A stretch of DNA of 7,112 nucleotides from CAXRGH01 sp964230195 (lineage in GTDB: Bacteria; Pseudomonadota; Gammaproteobacteria; Enterobacterales; Alteromonadaceae). The stretch lies in NCBI GenBank assembly GCA_964230195.1, contig CAXRGH010000261.1:1-7112 (forward strand), written 5' to 3'. The notes under the pieces were generated by a model. That model saw only the letters and a program-made list of their open reading frames with translations, was not told where the DNA came from and did no database searches. The position numbers were made by a program, and so were the translations under genes. Positions 6,180-7,112 of the stretch are shown piece by piece (the stretch's first letter is position 1; each line of letters begins with the position of its first letter).

Positions 6180-7112
6180 ATGTTAAACAAACAACAATTA
6201 AAACAGCTGTTAACAGCGACCCTATTAGGCAGTGCTCTTTCTGCCTGTGGTGGCAGCGAAGAATCAATAGAAGCTGGAAGTGTGTTACTCACGTGTGAGA
6301 TCCCAAATACACCGAATGCTGACGGTACTGCTTGTGTACCACCACCGCCACTTGAATGTCCGGTACCTAAGGTGCCTGATGAAAATAACGAAAGTTGTAT
6401 CATTGGCTTTAATCCTGATGCACCGGCGGTTGTGGCTATGCCTGAGGCAAATCAAACCGTGGTCTATTTCAATTTAGACTCGTCGGGTGCAGGTGCGCAA
6501 GATTCACGCGCTGCCGACTACGATGGTTGGGTTCTGCATACCTGGAATGGTGGTAACGGTGTCGGTGGAACTTGTGATGCTTATGCTGACAATTCCCTTG
6601 CCCCGAGCTGGCAAAACGGTCTAGTGCACGATGGTATTGACCCTAATTACGGCGCATATTGGATCTTAACCCTGAAAGATGGGCACACAGCTTGCGGCAA
6701 CATGATTGTGCATAAAGGTGACGAAAAAGCCCTCGGCGGTGCCGATCTTGAATTACCTTTGATGCAAGATGATGAGACTTTCTCACGTGTTAACTTTACC
6801 TTCTTTGGTGATAGCGACATCTACGAATTCCCAGTACCGTCATTGGGTAAACCGTTGGTCAAAATCGCCGACAGTTCAGCGCACTGGTTAGATGCCAATA
6901 CCCTGGTTTGGGGCGGTGATCAGAATAACGTTGACCATGTTAAATTACACTTCTCTGCAACCGCTGGTATTAAGGCCAATGAAGACAACCAATTCAGTGG
7001 AACTGCCCTTGAACTCACCCCAGTTGACCTGACTGACGCACAAAAAGCAATTGATACGCGTCTTGCGCAATGGCCGGCTTATTCGGGTGACTGGGATGCA
7101 GAAGCAGCAAAA
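6180..7112 (+). CDS. pulA: Lipoprotein pullulanase (pullulanase-type alpha-1,6-glucosidase), N-terminal part, truncated by window edge
   Basis: Debranching enzyme that cleaves alpha-1,6 bonds in pullulan, starch or glycogen. The visible 311 residues start with a type II signal peptide whose lipobox LSAC places the lipidated cysteine at residue 23; the next residue is Gly, not the inner-membrane-retention Asp. A Cys/Pro-rich linker (about 24-90) holds two tandem 21-residue units, each C-x12-C (C39/C52 and C60/C73). A CBM41/PUD starch-binding domain follows at about 92-220, with VVYFN, the aromatic core YDGWVLHTW (114-122), YGAYW (157-161) and IVHKGDEK (176-183); C132 and C172 may form a disulfide. 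From about 226 the pullulanase N2 domain begins (AHWLDANTLVW, 234-244). The GH13 catalytic domain, expected beyond residue 311, lies outside the window, so activity cannot be checked. The gene follows the TonB receptor gene by 28 bp in a probable operon. A catalytically unrelated CBM41 lipoprotein is possible but less likely given the N2 domain. Confidence 0.88.
   Translation, partial: MLNKQQLKQLLTATLLGSALSACGGSEESIEAGSVLLTCEIPNTPNADGTACVPPPPLECPVPKVPDENNESCIIGFNPDAPAVVAMPEANQTVVYFNLDSSGAGAQDSRAADYDGWVLHTWNGGNGVGGTCDAYADNSLAPSWQNGLVHDGIDPNYGAYWILTLKDGHTACGNMIVHKGDEKALGGADLELPLMQDDETFSRVNFTFFGDSDIYEFPVPSLGKPLVKIADSSAHWLDANTLVWGGDQNNVDHVKLHFSATAGIKANEDNQFSGTALELTPVDLTDAQKAIDTRLAQWPAYSGDWDAEAAK

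Noticed and set aside
6047..6403. Minus-strand open frame of 118 codons across the receptor-pullulanase junction, and the plus-strand frame at 6280-6477
   Set aside because: Both conflict with the receptor end and the lipoprotein start, which have clear signals; their protein sequences look like frame shadows.

Overview
The window looks like part of an alpha-glucan (starch, pullulan, maltodextrin) utilisation locus from a Gram-negative marine-type gammaproteobacterium, most likely Alteromonadales or a relative. The reasons are a very large TonB-dependent receptor of the Xanthomonas/Caulobacter type, a lipoprotein pullulanase with a Cys-rich linker, a periplasmic GH97 enzyme, moderate GC, and no SusD-like gene next to the receptor, unlike Bacteroidetes loci. 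The taxonomic placement is inference.

Layout. Bases 1-550 (minus strand) hold the N-terminal 183 residues of a LacI-family regulator that runs off the left edge. Bases 671-2704 (minus) hold a complete secreted GH97 glycosidase whose residues match the inverting, SusB-like alpha-glucosidase type. Bases 2705-3106 are a 402-bp divergent regulatory region. It carries two inverted copies of the same 14-bp near-palindrome, TGAATACGTATGCA, with centres 160 bp apart; these are the best candidate operators for the LacI-type regulator. Bases 3107-6151 (plus) encode a complete 1014-residue TonB-dependent receptor. A 9-bp perfect hairpin with a GUAA (GNRA) loop then places the receptor stop codon in its loop. 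Bases 6180-7112 (plus) encode the N-terminal 311 residues of a lipoprotein pullulanase, cut by the right edge.

Working model. The lipoprotein pullulanase debranches pullulan, starch or glycogen at the cell surface or outer membrane. The TonB-dependent receptor imports the resulting maltodextrins into the periplasm. The GH97 enzyme releases glucose there, and the LacI-type protein senses a sugar signal and controls both divergent transcription units. The enzyme families and gene order are read from the sequence; the substrate route and the operator-regulator pairing are inferred.

I see no mobile elements, CRISPR arrays, tRNA or rRNA genes. I did not find a radically new system. The most notable non-coding signals are the paired operators and the stop-codon hairpin.
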